23,117 bases of DNA from a virus, in the IMG/VR virus record IMGVR_UViG_3300042922_000605, positions 1 to 23,117 of that record. One strand, 5' to 3'. The translations under genes were made by a program, and so were the position numbers. How positions within the stretch are numbered: the first letter of the stretch is position 1; the number at the start of each line of letters is the position of its first letter. Positions 8,519 to 14,959 of this stretch are shown in pieces. Under the pieces are notes generated by a model. It was given only the letters and a program-made list of their open reading frames with translations. It had not been told where the DNA came from and made no database searches.

Positions 8519-9836
8519 TAATGCAGAAATGTATTAATGATAAGTGGGCAAAATCGGTGAAGGCTAAGTCTTGTGGGCGCAAGACAGGAGCGACACTTAT
8601 CGGAGCTAAACAAATCGACAAAAATGAAGAAGAATTAATTATACAATTGCAAAAGCAAGGATTCAAAAGTATTGATATAGCAAAGAAGTTGCATAGACAT
8701 CCTACATCTATATGTCACATATTACGTAAGAATGGAATACATAATATAAATAATATTAAATTGAAAAGAGAAGAAATTGATCAAATAAAAGGACTGTACT
8801 TAAGTGGGATGACCATTCAAGAGATACACAAAAAATTAGATTGCTTAAATGTTAGTGAAGGAGCAATTAACTACGTTCTGAGAAAAGAAAATGTCACTCG
8901 TCCAAATGGAAAACAAGCAACGATTGATCATAATTATTTTGAAACTATTGATACAGAAGAAAAAGCATATTTTCTTGGGTTTTTGGCGGCTGATGGATGT
9001 GTCAGGATAGAGAAAAAATCACAAAATGGCTATTCATACTGCATTAGGTTGGAATTAAAGGTTGAAGATAAGTATATAATTGAAAAGCTCAGAGATGAAT
9101 TAAAAAGTGATCTTACAGTAAAAGAGTATATTGGACAAAGTGGTTTTAAAAATAAGAAGTATAACAAGCTAAAACGTAATGCTTACATAAGTTTTTATTC
9201 TAAAAAAATATTTAATGATTTAGCGAAATTAGGAATACATCCAGGTAAAACATTCAACTTATCTAAACTCCCATGTCTTAATCCAACAATGATGAAACAT
9301 TATATAAGAGGATTTTTTGATGGAGATGGAACAGTTTATATTAATAAAAGCTATGCTGAGCCAAGGACTATTTTTGGTTTTTATGGCACAAATAGCTTTT
9401 TAAATAGCTTGCAAGATTATCTAATAGATATAAATATATTAAATAAAAAACGAAAAATTTTCAAAAAGAAAGTTGAGAAGGTTAGTTTTGTCACTTATTC
9501 AACAATAAATGATATCAACAATTTTTACCATTACATATATGACAGTGCAACGATCTACTTAACACGTAAGAAAAGGAAATTTGATTTATACAGATAAATA
9601 TTAAGTCGCCCACAAGATAAGCTAATACCGAGGTAAAGCACAATGTAATAATTGTGGCTCACCGTAACGCATAGCAGATGAAACTCATATGAGAATATAA
9701 TTCTGCCACGAGTGCCCGACATCTGAACAAGTAAAGTTGAAGATGAATATGTATGCTGGACTGAATCAGAATTGACTGATTGTAACTGAAAAGTGATGAG
9801 GGAAACTTCCAGAACTAGAGGATAAAAAGCCTTTAG
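8519..9836 (+). mobile_element. Group I intron with a LAGLIDADG endonuclease gene, inserted in the polymerase gene
   Basis: The polymerase frame stops at 8519 and family homology resumes near 9837, so 1318 nt are foreign. The proposed ends follow group I rules: exon 1 ends in T (8518), the intron ends in G (9836), and both exons meet at a codon boundary. Flanking the endonuclease gene are structured sequences resembling a group I core: AAATCGGTGAAGG near 8551-8563, and GCTAATACCGAGG, CGTAACGCATAGC and GAAGATGAATATG in the 3' part. Visible helices include GTCTTG/CAAGAC (8568-8573/8580-8585), CACAAT/ATTGTG (9639-9644/9651-9656) and AATCAG/CTGATT (9764-9769/9776-9781). P1 could not be drawn convincingly, so the ends may be off by a few bases. 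A stop codon directly after the 5' site is common in phage introns. Confidence 0.78.
8521..9597 (+). CDS. LAGLIDADG homing endonuclease encoded in the intron
   Basis: 358 residues if begun at ATG 8521. Two LAGLIDADG helices, YFLGFLAADGC (150-160) and YIRGFFDGDGT (261-271), each contribute a catalytic aspartate, so it should act as a monomer cutting the intronless polymerase allele. Two helix-turn-helix-like segments precede them: DIAKKLHRHPTSICHILRKNG (52-72, joined here only as a position range) and the region 98-122. The tail is strongly basic. The first 30 or so residues are encoded by sequence that also belongs to the intron core, and no Shine-Dalgarno precedes 8521, so the true start is probably further in, around 8600-8655, perhaps at a non-ATG codon. 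Endonuclease genes of this type commonly sit in a peripheral loop of the intron. Confidence 0.85.
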   Translation: MQKCINDKWAKSVKAKSCGRKTGATLIGAKQIDKNEEELIIQLQKQGFKSIDIAKKLHRHPTSICHILRKNGIHNINNIKLKREEIDQIKGLYLSGMTIQEIHKKLDCLNVSEGAINYVLRKENVTRPNGKQATIDHNYFETIDTEEKAYFLGFLAADGCVRIEKKSQNGYSYCIRLELKVEDKYIIEKLRDELKSDLTVKEYIGQSGFKNKKYNKLKRNAYISFYSKKIFNDLAKLGIHPGKTFNLSKLPCLNPTMMKHYIRGFFDGDGTVYINKSYAEPRTIFGFYGTNSFLNSLQDYLIDINILNKKRKIFKKKVEKVSFVTYSTINDINNFYHYIYDSATIYLTRKKRKFDLYR

Positions 9837-9920
9837 GATAACACAACGAAAAAAAAGAAGAAAATGATTAAAGAGGTTAAGGAACTGTTCTACAAAAAGG
9901 GTGAAGCAAATGGCTCGTAA
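9837..9920 (+). CDS. yorL: Polymerase exon 2, in-frame segment ending at an early TAA
   Basis: After splicing, the exon 1 frame continues for 27 codons through KKKKKMIKEVKELFYKKG and GEANGS to TAA at 9918-9920. The residues KEVKELFYKKGEANG correspond to the helix after LRKxxxK in DnaE polymerases (family pattern FxxGxxxNG), so this is genuine polymerase sequence. The family homology then continues without a gap, but in the +1 frame, from RKEFLNYIWDTQ. Either the gene ends here and a separate polypeptide starts at 9910, or one extra base (in GGCTCG, 9912-9917) has broken it. The N-terminal product would be about 853 residues. Confidence 0.65.
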   Translation, partial: DNTTKKKKKMIKEVKELFYKKGEANGS

Positions 9921-11361
9921 AGAGTTTTTAAATTATATATGGGATACACAAATAGTTCCACAAATTGGCTATTCATTTAGCCGTTTACATTCTGAAGGAT
10001 ATTCGCTCATCGCCTTACAAGAAATGAATCTTGCTCATCGTTTTCCACAAATTTATTGGGATACTGCATGTTTGAGTATTGATGCATCTGCTGACGATGA
10101 TAATGATAGTAATAAATCTACTAATTATGGAAAGATAGCTTCTGCTATTGGAAAAATGCAAAGCAGGGGGACTAACGTGGCACTCCCTGATATTAATAGG
10201 GCTGATTTCGGTTTTAAGCCTGATGTTAAAAGTAATTCAATAATTTTCGGATTGAAAGCTATACAAGGCATGAATGATGATATTGTACGAGAAATTATTG
10301 TACACAGATCTTATCAATCCTTTCAGAATTTCATTAGTCAGATGTTTGTTGCTAAACTTGTTCAAAAGAAACACGTACTGCAATTGATTAAAGCTGGATG
10401 TTTTGATTCACTTGGAGATCGTATAGAAATCATGAAAGAATTTATTAAATCTATTGCAGAACCTAAAACAAAGCTAACAATGGCAAATTTATCTTCTATA
10501 ATTAATGAAAATCTTATTCCAAATGAATTACACAATTTGGTTAGACTGTTCAAGTTTAAAAAATACATATCAAATAATAAATTCATATATAAAGTCGTCA
10601 CTAAGCCAAAAGATAAGTGGATCAAATTAGATGTAATATCAATGGATTATATCAGCAATACATTTGAAGACGAAGATATTAAACAAATGCAAGTTGAAGT
10701 ATCTGATGATGGCACGATGATTATTTCAGAAAAGCAATTTACAAAAATTTATAATAAAACAATGCAGCCAATAAAAGACTGGCTGACAACAGATGAAGCA
10801 TTAAAAGTCTACAATAGTAGATTGATTGAAAATGAATGGCAAAAAGACTGTTCAGGCACAATTTCTCATTGGGAAATGGAATCAATATCTATGTATTTCC
10901 ATGAGCATGAATTAGCTCATGTTGCTAAAGAAAGATATGGAATTAAAGATTTCTTTAAGCAGTCACCAGAACCAGTAAAAGGGAAACCTTATAAATGGAA
11001 AAATAAACAAATGTATCAATATGAAATTTATCGCATTGCTGGAACTGTTCTTGATAAAGATAAAAATCGACATACAATCACCTTGCTCACAGATGAAGGA
11101 GTAGTAAATGTCCGTGTTTATGCTGGACTTTACAGTTATTTTGCGAGACAAATATCTAAACCTGTAAATGGTAAAAAGAAAGTTATTGATCCGTCATGGT
11201 TTAAGAAGGGGACAATGCTGCTTATCACAGGTTTCAGAAGTGGAGATAATTTTATTCCAAAGAAATATAAGGATTCGATTTATCAACACGTGATCGAACG
11301 TATTGATTCTATAGATGAAGAAGGTAGATTAACACTCACAGCAAATAGACCGCAAGTTTAA
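9910..11361 (+). CDS. yorL: DNA polymerase III alpha subunit, C-terminal part, as a separate frame
   Basis: 483 codons from ATG 9910. The product begins exactly where DnaE homology resumes: YIWDTQIVPQIGYSFSRLHSE matches the family segment around FAGYGFNKSHA (split here for length), then YSLIALQEMNLAHRFP. A helix-hairpin-helix region with LIKAGCFDSLG (near residue 160) and an OB-like C-terminal domain follow. These are the fingers end, (HhH)2 and OB domains that bind DNA. AAGGGTG at 9897-9903 lies 6 nt before ATG 9910, a good ribosome binding site, and the start overlaps the upstream TAA by 11 nt, so reinitiation is plausible. GTG 9901 is an alternative start but lacks spacing from the Shine-Dalgarno. 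Without splicing or a frame change this part lacks all catalytic aspartates. Confidence 0.8.
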   Translation: MARKEFLNYIWDTQIVPQIGYSFSRLHSEGYSLIALQEMNLAHRFPQIYWDTACLSIDASADDDNDSNKSTNYGKIASAIGKMQSRGTNVALPDINRADFGFKPDVKSNSIIFGLKAIQGMNDDIVREIIVHRSYQSFQNFISQMFVAKLVQKKHVLQLIKAGCFDSLGDRIEIMKEFIKSIAEPKTKLTMANLSSIINENLIPNELHNLVRLFKFKKYISNNKFIYKVVTKPKDKWIKLDVISMDYISNTFEDEDIKQMQVEVSDDGTMIISEKQFTKIYNKTMQPIKDWLTTDEALKVYNSRLIENEWQKDCSGTISHWEMESISMYFHEHELAHVAKERYGIKDFFKQSPEPVKGKPYKWKNKQMYQYEIYRIAGTVLDKDKNRHTITLLTDEGVVNVRVYAGLYSYFARQISKPVNGKKKVIDPSWFKKGTMLLITGFRSGDNFIPKKYKDSIYQHVIERIDSIDEEGRLTLTANRPQV

Positions 11362-11373
11362 AAGGATGGTTAG

Positions 11374-11985
11374 ATGAATAAAAAGATAAAGAAAAAAGCA
11401 GTAATGATTTTGTTAGTTATTGTACTTACTTTTAGTACATTTTTTACACAGATAAAATTAGACTTTCATCGGCACAAAACAAAGCCACATAAGCAGAAAA
11501 CAGCGAGAATTAAGCCTATTGATACCGTACAGCAACGTAAGGACATCATGAGGCTTAAACTATTCACTCGTCAACAATGGCTTAAAAAACGCAAACTGGA
11601 AGCTAGAAAAGCAGAAGAAAAACGTGAACGAATTAAAGAAGAACATCAAATAAAATTAAATAAGGAAAGAGAAGAGAGAAAGAAGAAAGAACAGCAGGAG
11701 AAACCATACATAGAACGCTGGATTACTGTGACTGCCTATACTAATAACGGGGGATCAGGGCATGGTAGGACTGCGAGTGGAGCAATGACACAAGAAGGTG
11801 TAACAATCGCTGCACCTGATTGGGTAGAAATGGGAAGTGTAGTGGAAATAAATAATCATAGATATACTGTTCAAGACCGAGGTGGGAAAATACAAGGGGA
11901 TCGATTTGATCTGTATATTGTAGATGAACAAAGAGCGATTGAATTTGGAGTAAAAAGAATTAAAGCTAAGATTTATAAAAACTAA
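11374..11985 (+). CDS. yorM: 3D-domain protein with N-terminal membrane anchor or signal, YorM-like
   Basis: 203 residues. A basic N-terminus followed by a hydrophobic segment (about 9-26) indicates a signal peptide or membrane anchor. Residues about 60-112 are dense in K, E and R and should form a coiled coil. The C-terminal 3D domain runs from WITVTAYT (near 116) to the end, with the conserved aspartates in VQDRGGK and GDRFDLYIVD, as in the catalytic domain of MltA-like and YabE/YocH-like cell-wall proteins. It probably acts on or binds peptidoglycan outside the membrane. It lies 12 nt after the polymerase gene, preceded by AAAGGATGG. Its position between replication and nucleotide genes is odd but is, as remembered, shared with SPbeta. 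Confidence 0.8.
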   Translation: MNKKIKKKAVMILLVIVLTFSTFFTQIKLDFHRHKTKPHKQKTARIKPIDTVQQRKDIMRLKLFTRQQWLKKRKLEARKAEEKRERIKEEHQIKLNKEREERKKKEQQEKPYIERWITVTAYTNNGGSGHGRTASGAMTQEGVTIAAPDWVEMGSVVEINNHRYTVQDRGGKIQGDRFDLYIVDEQRAIEFGVKRIKAKIYKN

Positions 11986-11997
11986 GGAGAGTTTATT

Positions 11998-12501
11998 ATG
12001 TCATTTTATGTGTGTGGATGTGACGCATCTGGTAAAACAACATTAGAAGCATCATTAGCTAAAAAAACTAATTTACCTATTATTAAAGGGTCATCTTTTG
12101 AATTAGCAAAATGTTCGAATGAAGAACTATTTAATCATTTTAAAAAGATCGCATTAAGCACAAAAAACTTAATTGTGGATCGTTTTGCCCCTTGCAACGT
12201 GGTGTATGCAAACAAGTATTCTGATTACGCTAAACTTACAGATGAACAATTTAATTATATTATGTCTATATTAGAAGTCAATAACGATGTTATTGTTTAT
12301 GTTCGTGCTGATCCAGAAGTAGTTAAACATCGTCTGCGACAACGTGGAGATGAATATATTCATGAAAAAGATGTAGATTCAATTATTAAGTCATATGATA
12401 ATCTATTTCATAATGCCAAGTTTAAATACATAGAAATTGATACGTCTACTGGAACTGACCCAACTATACTTACTGATTTTCTCGTAAATAATATTAAATA
12501 A
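11998..12501 (+). CDS. Thymidylate/deoxynucleoside-monophosphate kinase-like P-loop kinase
   Basis: 167 residues. The P-loop GCDASGKTT lies at 7-15, DRF at 61-63 is the DRx motif of thymidylate kinases, and the basic lid HRLRQRGDE lies at 111-119. It is shorter than bacterial Tmk (about 210 residues) but has the right order of elements. It probably phosphorylates a deoxynucleoside monophosphate to supply phage DNA synthesis; the exact substrate cannot be read from sequence. Start ATG 11998 has AAGGAGAG 9 nt upstream. A perfect promoter begins 4 nt after its stop. SPbeta carries kinases of this sort nearby (YorR/YorS), but the correspondence is uncertain, so no symbol is given. Confidence 0.75.
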   Translation: MSFYVCGCDASGKTTLEASLAKKTNLPIIKGSSFELAKCSNEELFNHFKKIALSTKNLIVDRFAPCNVVYANKYSDYAKLTDEQFNYIMSILEVNNDVIVYVRADPEVVKHRLRQRGDEYIHEKDVDSIIKSYDNLFHNAKFKYIEIDTSTGTDPTILTDFLVNNIK

Positions 12502-12529
12502 TCATTGACAACATATATAATATTAAATA
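12490..12529 (+). repeat. Pair of AATATTAAATA direct repeats, 29 bp apart, around a -35 box
   Basis: AATATTAAATA occurs at 12490-12500, at the end of the kinase gene, and again at 12519-12529 in the promoter spacer. The offset is 29 bp, nearly three helical turns, and the same pair with the same offset surrounds the promoter at 18182. This suggests a two-site operator, but no binding protein is identified here. Confidence 0.45.
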
Positions 12530-12533
12530 TAAT
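12505..12533 (+). promoter_or_regulatory. Sigma-A promoter for the first small-gene cluster
   Basis: TTGACA 12505-12510 and TATAAT 12528-12533 are separated by 17 bp. The start of transcription is expected near 12540. The spacer ends in AATATTAAA, as at 5991 and 18182. Confidence 0.85.
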
Positions 12534-12585
12534 AGAGTTACAGGTTAATTAGGAATTATATTAATCTGTAACTCTTAATTCTAAT
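12534..12585 (+). promoter_or_regulatory. Long inverted repeat directly after the -10 box, with possible pseudoknot
   Basis: AGAGTTACAGGTTAAT (12534-12549) is complementary to ATTAATCTGTAACTCT (12560-12575): 16 bp with one G-U pair. The outer 10 bp are perfect. In addition, loop and inner-stem bases 12548-12558 can pair with 12576-12585 (one bulge), an alternative or pseudoknot fold. Since transcription should start inside the 5' arm, the repeat may act as a DNA operator, or as a terminator or RNA structure for transcripts entering from upstream. No T-run follows it. Confidence 0.6.
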
Positions 12586-12602
12586 CAAATATAGGAGAAA
12601 AC

Positions 12603-12617
12603 ATGCCATTACTGTAA
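12603..12617 (+). CDS. Four-codon leader ORF (MPLL) with good ribosome binding site
   Basis: ATAGGAG (12591-12597) stands 5 nt before ATG 12603, which opens ATG-CCA-TTA-CTG-TAA. The site is better than that of the next real gene, which lies in the same frame after a second TAA (12639-12641). It could be a leader peptide, a relic of a longer N-terminus, or chance. Confidence 0.3.
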   Translation: MPLL

Positions 12618-12644
12618 TTGTGGTATGAGTATTACATATAAGCT

Positions 12645-12773
12645 ATGATAGTATCTTTATTTGTGATTCCACTGTTGGTTGCAATGTCTGTGATCATCTT
12701 AGTAATACATAAGATTTGTGATTGGTGCGAAATGGTTTTGATCAATATAAAATTAAATAAAAGAAAGAAGTGA
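12645..12773 (+). CDS. Small single-span membrane protein
   Basis: 42 codons. Residues 2-21 form one continuous hydrophobic helix, followed by a segment with two cysteines (C25, C28) and a lysine/arginine-rich tail, so the C-terminus should face the cytoplasm. No family is recognised. The ATG has only a weak Shine-Dalgarno, and a TAA lies one codon upstream in frame. Its TGA overlaps the GTG of the next membrane protein (GTGA), which supports translation of both as a coupled pair. Confidence 0.5.
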   Translation: MIVSLFVIPLLVAMSVIILVIHKICDWCEMVLINIKLNKRKK

Positions 12774-12901
12774 AATGGTTGGTAACGGCATTATTGGTCT
12801 GTGGAATTGTCATATTTATTGGACTCGGAAGTATGGTCTGTTGTGCAGCTATTGGTGGTGCTAAATTAGCAAAAGAAAAGTTAAGAGAAGGTGAATGGTG
12901 A
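12770..12901 (+). CDS. Small single-span membrane protein
   Basis: 43 codons from GTG 12770, overlapping the preceding stop codon by 4 nt. It begins MKWLVTALLV and stays hydrophobic to about residue 28, with a glycine- and cysteine-rich stretch (GLGSMVCCAAIGG, 18-30) and a charged end (KLAKEKLREGEW). The shape could be a membrane anchor or a lipoprotein-like signal, but no proper lipobox is evident. Function unknown. ATG 12775 opens another frame with no hydrophobic pattern and was not chosen. Confidence 0.5.
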   Translation: MKWLVTALLVCGIVIFIGLGSMVCCAAIGGAKLAKEKLREGEW

Positions 12902-13071
12902 TGAGTGAAAAAGATAGACAGGCTATGATTGATTGTTTATCTGCAAGTTTAAAATTATTAATTAAATTAAATATATTGTCAGAGGAAGAAGTAAAGAAAA
13001 GTTTAGATGATAGAAAATTTGAAGATTTATTTGATTTACTAAATGAAAAATATAAAGATATTACCAAATAA
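12901..13071 (+). CDS. Small hypothetical protein
   Basis: 56 codons, largely helical: a leucine/isoleucine-rich segment (13-28) followed by an acidic and lysine-rich half. GAAGGTGA lies 7 nt before ATG 12901, and the start overlaps the previous TGA by one base. No family recognised. It was found by direct translation; its frame agrees with the tight spacing on both sides. Confidence 0.6.
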   Translation: MSEKDRQAMIDCLSASLKLLIKLNILSEEEVKKSLDDRKFEDLFDLLNEKYKDITK

Positions 13072-13101
13072 TAAAATCGGGCTTCCATCGAGGTGAGAAG
13101 A

Positions 13102-13416
13102 ATGAATACAAACAAACATACACAAGCAGTTAAAGCACTCAAAAGTTTTAATCATTGGAGAGAATGGGTAATAGATGAAATTCGTGTGCAAATCATAGAT
13201 GATAAAACAGCATGGATTGACTATGAAAAATATATGGTTAATTCTCCACGAAATAGAATTGTGGTTACTGTTAATTGGTTTGAAAGAAGAAAAGGAATTA
13301 CACTTCAAACAAAAGTTACTCAAAAATTAAGTCAGTTAAAAATAAATTTGCAACAAGAAAATGAACAAATTATAGCGCAAAAAGAATTGGAAAGAAAATT
13401 AAATATTAAATATTAA
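13102..13416 (+). CDS. Hypothetical protein, C-terminal coiled coil
   Basis: 104 codons from ATG 13102, chosen over the GTG at 13093 because GAGGTGAG (13090-13097) forms its ribosome binding site. Residues 1-60 contain several aromatic positions (HWREW, YEKY) and look globular; residues about 68-104 are rich in Q, K, E and L and should be helical or coiled. Function unknown. Its 3' end consists of tandem AATATTAAAT repeats that encode the last residues. Confidence 0.6.
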   Translation: MNTNKHTQAVKALKSFNHWREWVIDEIRVQIIDDKTAWIDYEKYMVNSPRNRIVVTVNWFERRKGITLQTKVTQKLSQLKINLQQENEQIIAQKELERKLNIKY

Positions 13417-13433
13417 ATAAAGGAATGATACAT

Positions 13434-13739
13434 ATGGATAAAACAGTAATTATTAAATATCAAATTAAAAAGACATATTGTTCTTGTTGCGGGCAGAAAT
13501 TACCTGATCCTGAAGTAAGCAATGAAAGAGAGTTTATAATTTCATTAGAGGATGCGATTGAATGGGTGGATTGGAATTCGGCTGTTAAAGCAGATGATGA
13601 TTTTCATGCAATGGTTGAAGAATTTGTATATAATGCGATTAGTTTTTGGATAAGTTTTGATGCGGACGATCATTTGTTAATTGATAAGAGCGAATTTCAA
13701 AAAGTTGAGAAGTTTATACTGAAAAATATAATTAATTAA
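13434..13739 (+). CDS. Hypothetical acidic protein with N-terminal CxxC knuckle
   Basis: 101 codons. A cysteine cluster TYCSCCGQKLP (15-24) with C16 and C19 resembles the first half of a zinc ribbon of the kind seen at the N-terminus of many small phage proteins; no second CxxC is present. The rest is acidic (WVDW, KADDDFH, FDADDH) with a helical end. ATG 13434 is chosen because AAAGGA would sit directly against the alternative ATG at 13425. Function unknown. Confidence 0.6.
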   Translation: MDKTVIIKYQIKKTYCSCCGQKLPDPEVSNEREFIISLEDAIEWVDWNSAVKADDDFHAMVEEFVYNAISFWISFDADDHLLIDKSEFQKVEKFILKNIIN

Positions 13740-13768
13740 AATCATGTTTTTATTAGAAGGTGAGATAA

Positions 13769-13999
13769 TTGAGATTTAATAAAAGAATAATAAATAATAC
13801 TAAATTTATAAGTTTGACATTTTATAGAAGTAAACATGAATACATACTAGCTCTAGGTTGGTCATTGATTAAAGGAGATTGGTGGTATAGAGGAAGTCCC
13901 AAAAACAGAAAATTTTTTACCATAGGGAAAGATGTTTTTGATGAACATACACATTACGGAATATACATTGGTAGATTAGGGATTGTGTTTATGAATTAA
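13769..13999 (+). CDS. Hypothetical small basic protein
   Basis: 76 codons from TTG 13769 with AGAAGGTGAG at good spacing. Rich in aromatic residues (LGWSLIKGDWWYRG) and in basic residues at the N-terminus; probably a small beta-rich fold. No family recognised. No ATG is available in the first 70 codons, so TTG is the likely start. Confidence 0.55.
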   Translation: MRFNKRIINNTKFISLTFYRSKHEYILALGWSLIKGDWWYRGSPKNRKFFTIGKDVFDEHTHYGIYIGRLGIVFMN

Positions 14000-14036
14000 T
14001 AATTAAAACCAACATTTTAATAGGGGGTAAGTGAGA

Positions 14037-14192
14037 ATGACTGTAGATGATCAAATTCATATTGAGAATTATAAATTAATTAGCGGAAAACAAATGATAA
14101 TTAATTATATGGAGCAAGATGGATATGGAATTCTATTTGGATTAGATGAAATAGGAAGAAGATATGAATTATCTAAAATAAAATTAGGATAA
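14037..14192 (+). CDS. Hypothetical small protein
   Basis: 51 codons, preceded by TAGGGGGTAAG. The predicted product MTVDDQIHIENYKLISGKQ then a glycine-rich turn (EQDGYGILFGLDEIGRRYEL, 26-45) suggests a small beta-strand protein. Function unknown. It ends 13 nt before the next gene's ATG, in the same transcriptional array. Confidence 0.55.
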   Translation: MTVDDQIHIENYKLISGKQMIINYMEQDGYGILFGLDEIGRRYELSKIKLG

Positions 14193-14205
14193 TGGAGGAT
14201 AAAAA

Positions 14206-14457
14206 ATGTATTATAAAAAAATTTTTGTAGATGCATGGCAGTGGAATGGAACAGAAGATAGAAAATATTTTCCTGATTGGTTGATTGAAGAAGATAAGAA
14301 ACATTTGGTTGGTTTCTATGACAATATGATTGTTGTTGGCAAAATGGGACAACCAAATTATGGTGGTAAAGATGATTATGTCATTAAAGAAGGAAGCAGC
14401 TCTCTATATACCATCAGCAAAGAGGAATTTGAATCTAATTATATTGAAGTAAAATAA
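14206..14457 (+). CDS. Small conserved phage protein, 'xxAWQWNG ... GDYVIKxxxxxxYxIxxxxFExxY' family
   Basis: 83 codons, ATGGAGGA upstream. Two hallmarks of a widespread small phage family are visible: VDAWQWNG near the N-terminus (8-15), and near the end DDYVIKEGSSSLYTISKEEF (56-75) followed by ESNY. In the known family the later motif reads GDYIIKG...FYPC...FExTY. Its function is not established; members occur in accessory regions of Firmicute phages. Recognition is from pattern memory only. Confidence 0.65.
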   Translation: MYYKKIFVDAWQWNGTEDRKYFPDWLIEEDKKHLVGFYDNMIVVGKMGQPNYGGKDDYVIKEGSSSLYTISKEEFESNYIEVK

Positions 14458-14484
14458 AATGAGCGATTTATAAGGAGGAAACAA

Positions 14485-14667
14485 ATGATGGATTGGGCAG
14501 ATGAAATAGATTTATTAGGACAGAGAAAAGATGACAGTAAAACTAATAAGTTAGTTATTCGTCATCTATGCAATATTGAACAACAAAATAATCAAACAAA
14601 TGAGTTATTAGAACATATTGCAATAACATTGGATAACATTAATAAAAATGGAATTGCTTCATTTTAA
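14485..14667 (+). CDS. Hypothetical small protein
   Basis: 60 codons with a textbook AAGGAGGAAACAA-ATG site; ATG 14488 is an equal alternative. Mostly polar and probably helical (IRHLCNIEQQNNQTNELLEH, 25-44), perhaps oligomeric. The stop is followed by GGAGATG, the binding site of the next gene. No family recognised. Confidence 0.55.
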   Translation: MMDWADEIDLLGQRKDDSKTNKLVIRHLCNIEQQNNQTNELLEHIAITLDNINKNGIASF

Positions 14668-14681
14668 GGAGATGATTAAAG

Positions 14682-14945
14682 ATGAATAATGTTCATTATC
14701 TGCAAGGAAACAACTTTGAAAGTCGTAGAGAAGAATTATTTAATCGAATTGTCAGCTTATCGAATAAAATAAATACATTAAAAGGGATTGTTCAGAATCC
14801 TCTACCAGATAAAATTAGTAAATTCAATAATGAATCGTGGGATTATGTAACATCCGAAACATTTAGCATAGCGGATAATATTAAACAATGGAACAGTGAT
14901 TTAGCAATATTTTTAACTGATTTTTATAATGAGCATAAAGGATAA
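14682..14945 (+). CDS. Hypothetical helical protein
   Basis: 87 codons with AAGGAGATG upstream. The sequence is helical in character (RREELFNRIVSLSNKINTLK, 15-34; later FSIADNIKQWNSDLAIFLTD). No membrane segment, cysteine motif or known domain is visible. Function unknown. Confidence 0.55.
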   Translation: MNNVHYLQGNNFESRREELFNRIVSLSNKINTLKGIVQNPLPDKISKFNNESWDYVTSETFSIADNIKQWNSDLAIFLTDFYNEHKG

Positions 14946-14959
14946 GAGGTGATGAAAAT

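Noticed and set aside
8519-9836. Intein rather than intron in the polymerase
   Set aside because: The inserted stretch has stop codons in the polymerase frame at both ends and no protein-splicing motifs; its flanks look like structured RNA.
9897-9925. Programmed +1 frameshift of the prfB type in the polymerase
   Set aside because: There is a stop codon at the shift point, but no slippery CUU-like codon, and the Shine-Dalgarno-like AAGGGTG is too far from the stop for the prfB mechanism while ideally placed for ATG 9910. Restart or an indel fits better.
12775-12864. ORF from ATG 12775 (29 codons)
   Set aside because: The frame from GTG 12770 gives a coherent membrane protein of 43 residues and the GTGA overlap; the ATG frame does not.
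13813-13840. TTGACA at 13815 as a further promoter
   Set aside because: It lies inside a gene and no acceptable -10 box stands 16-18 bp downstream.
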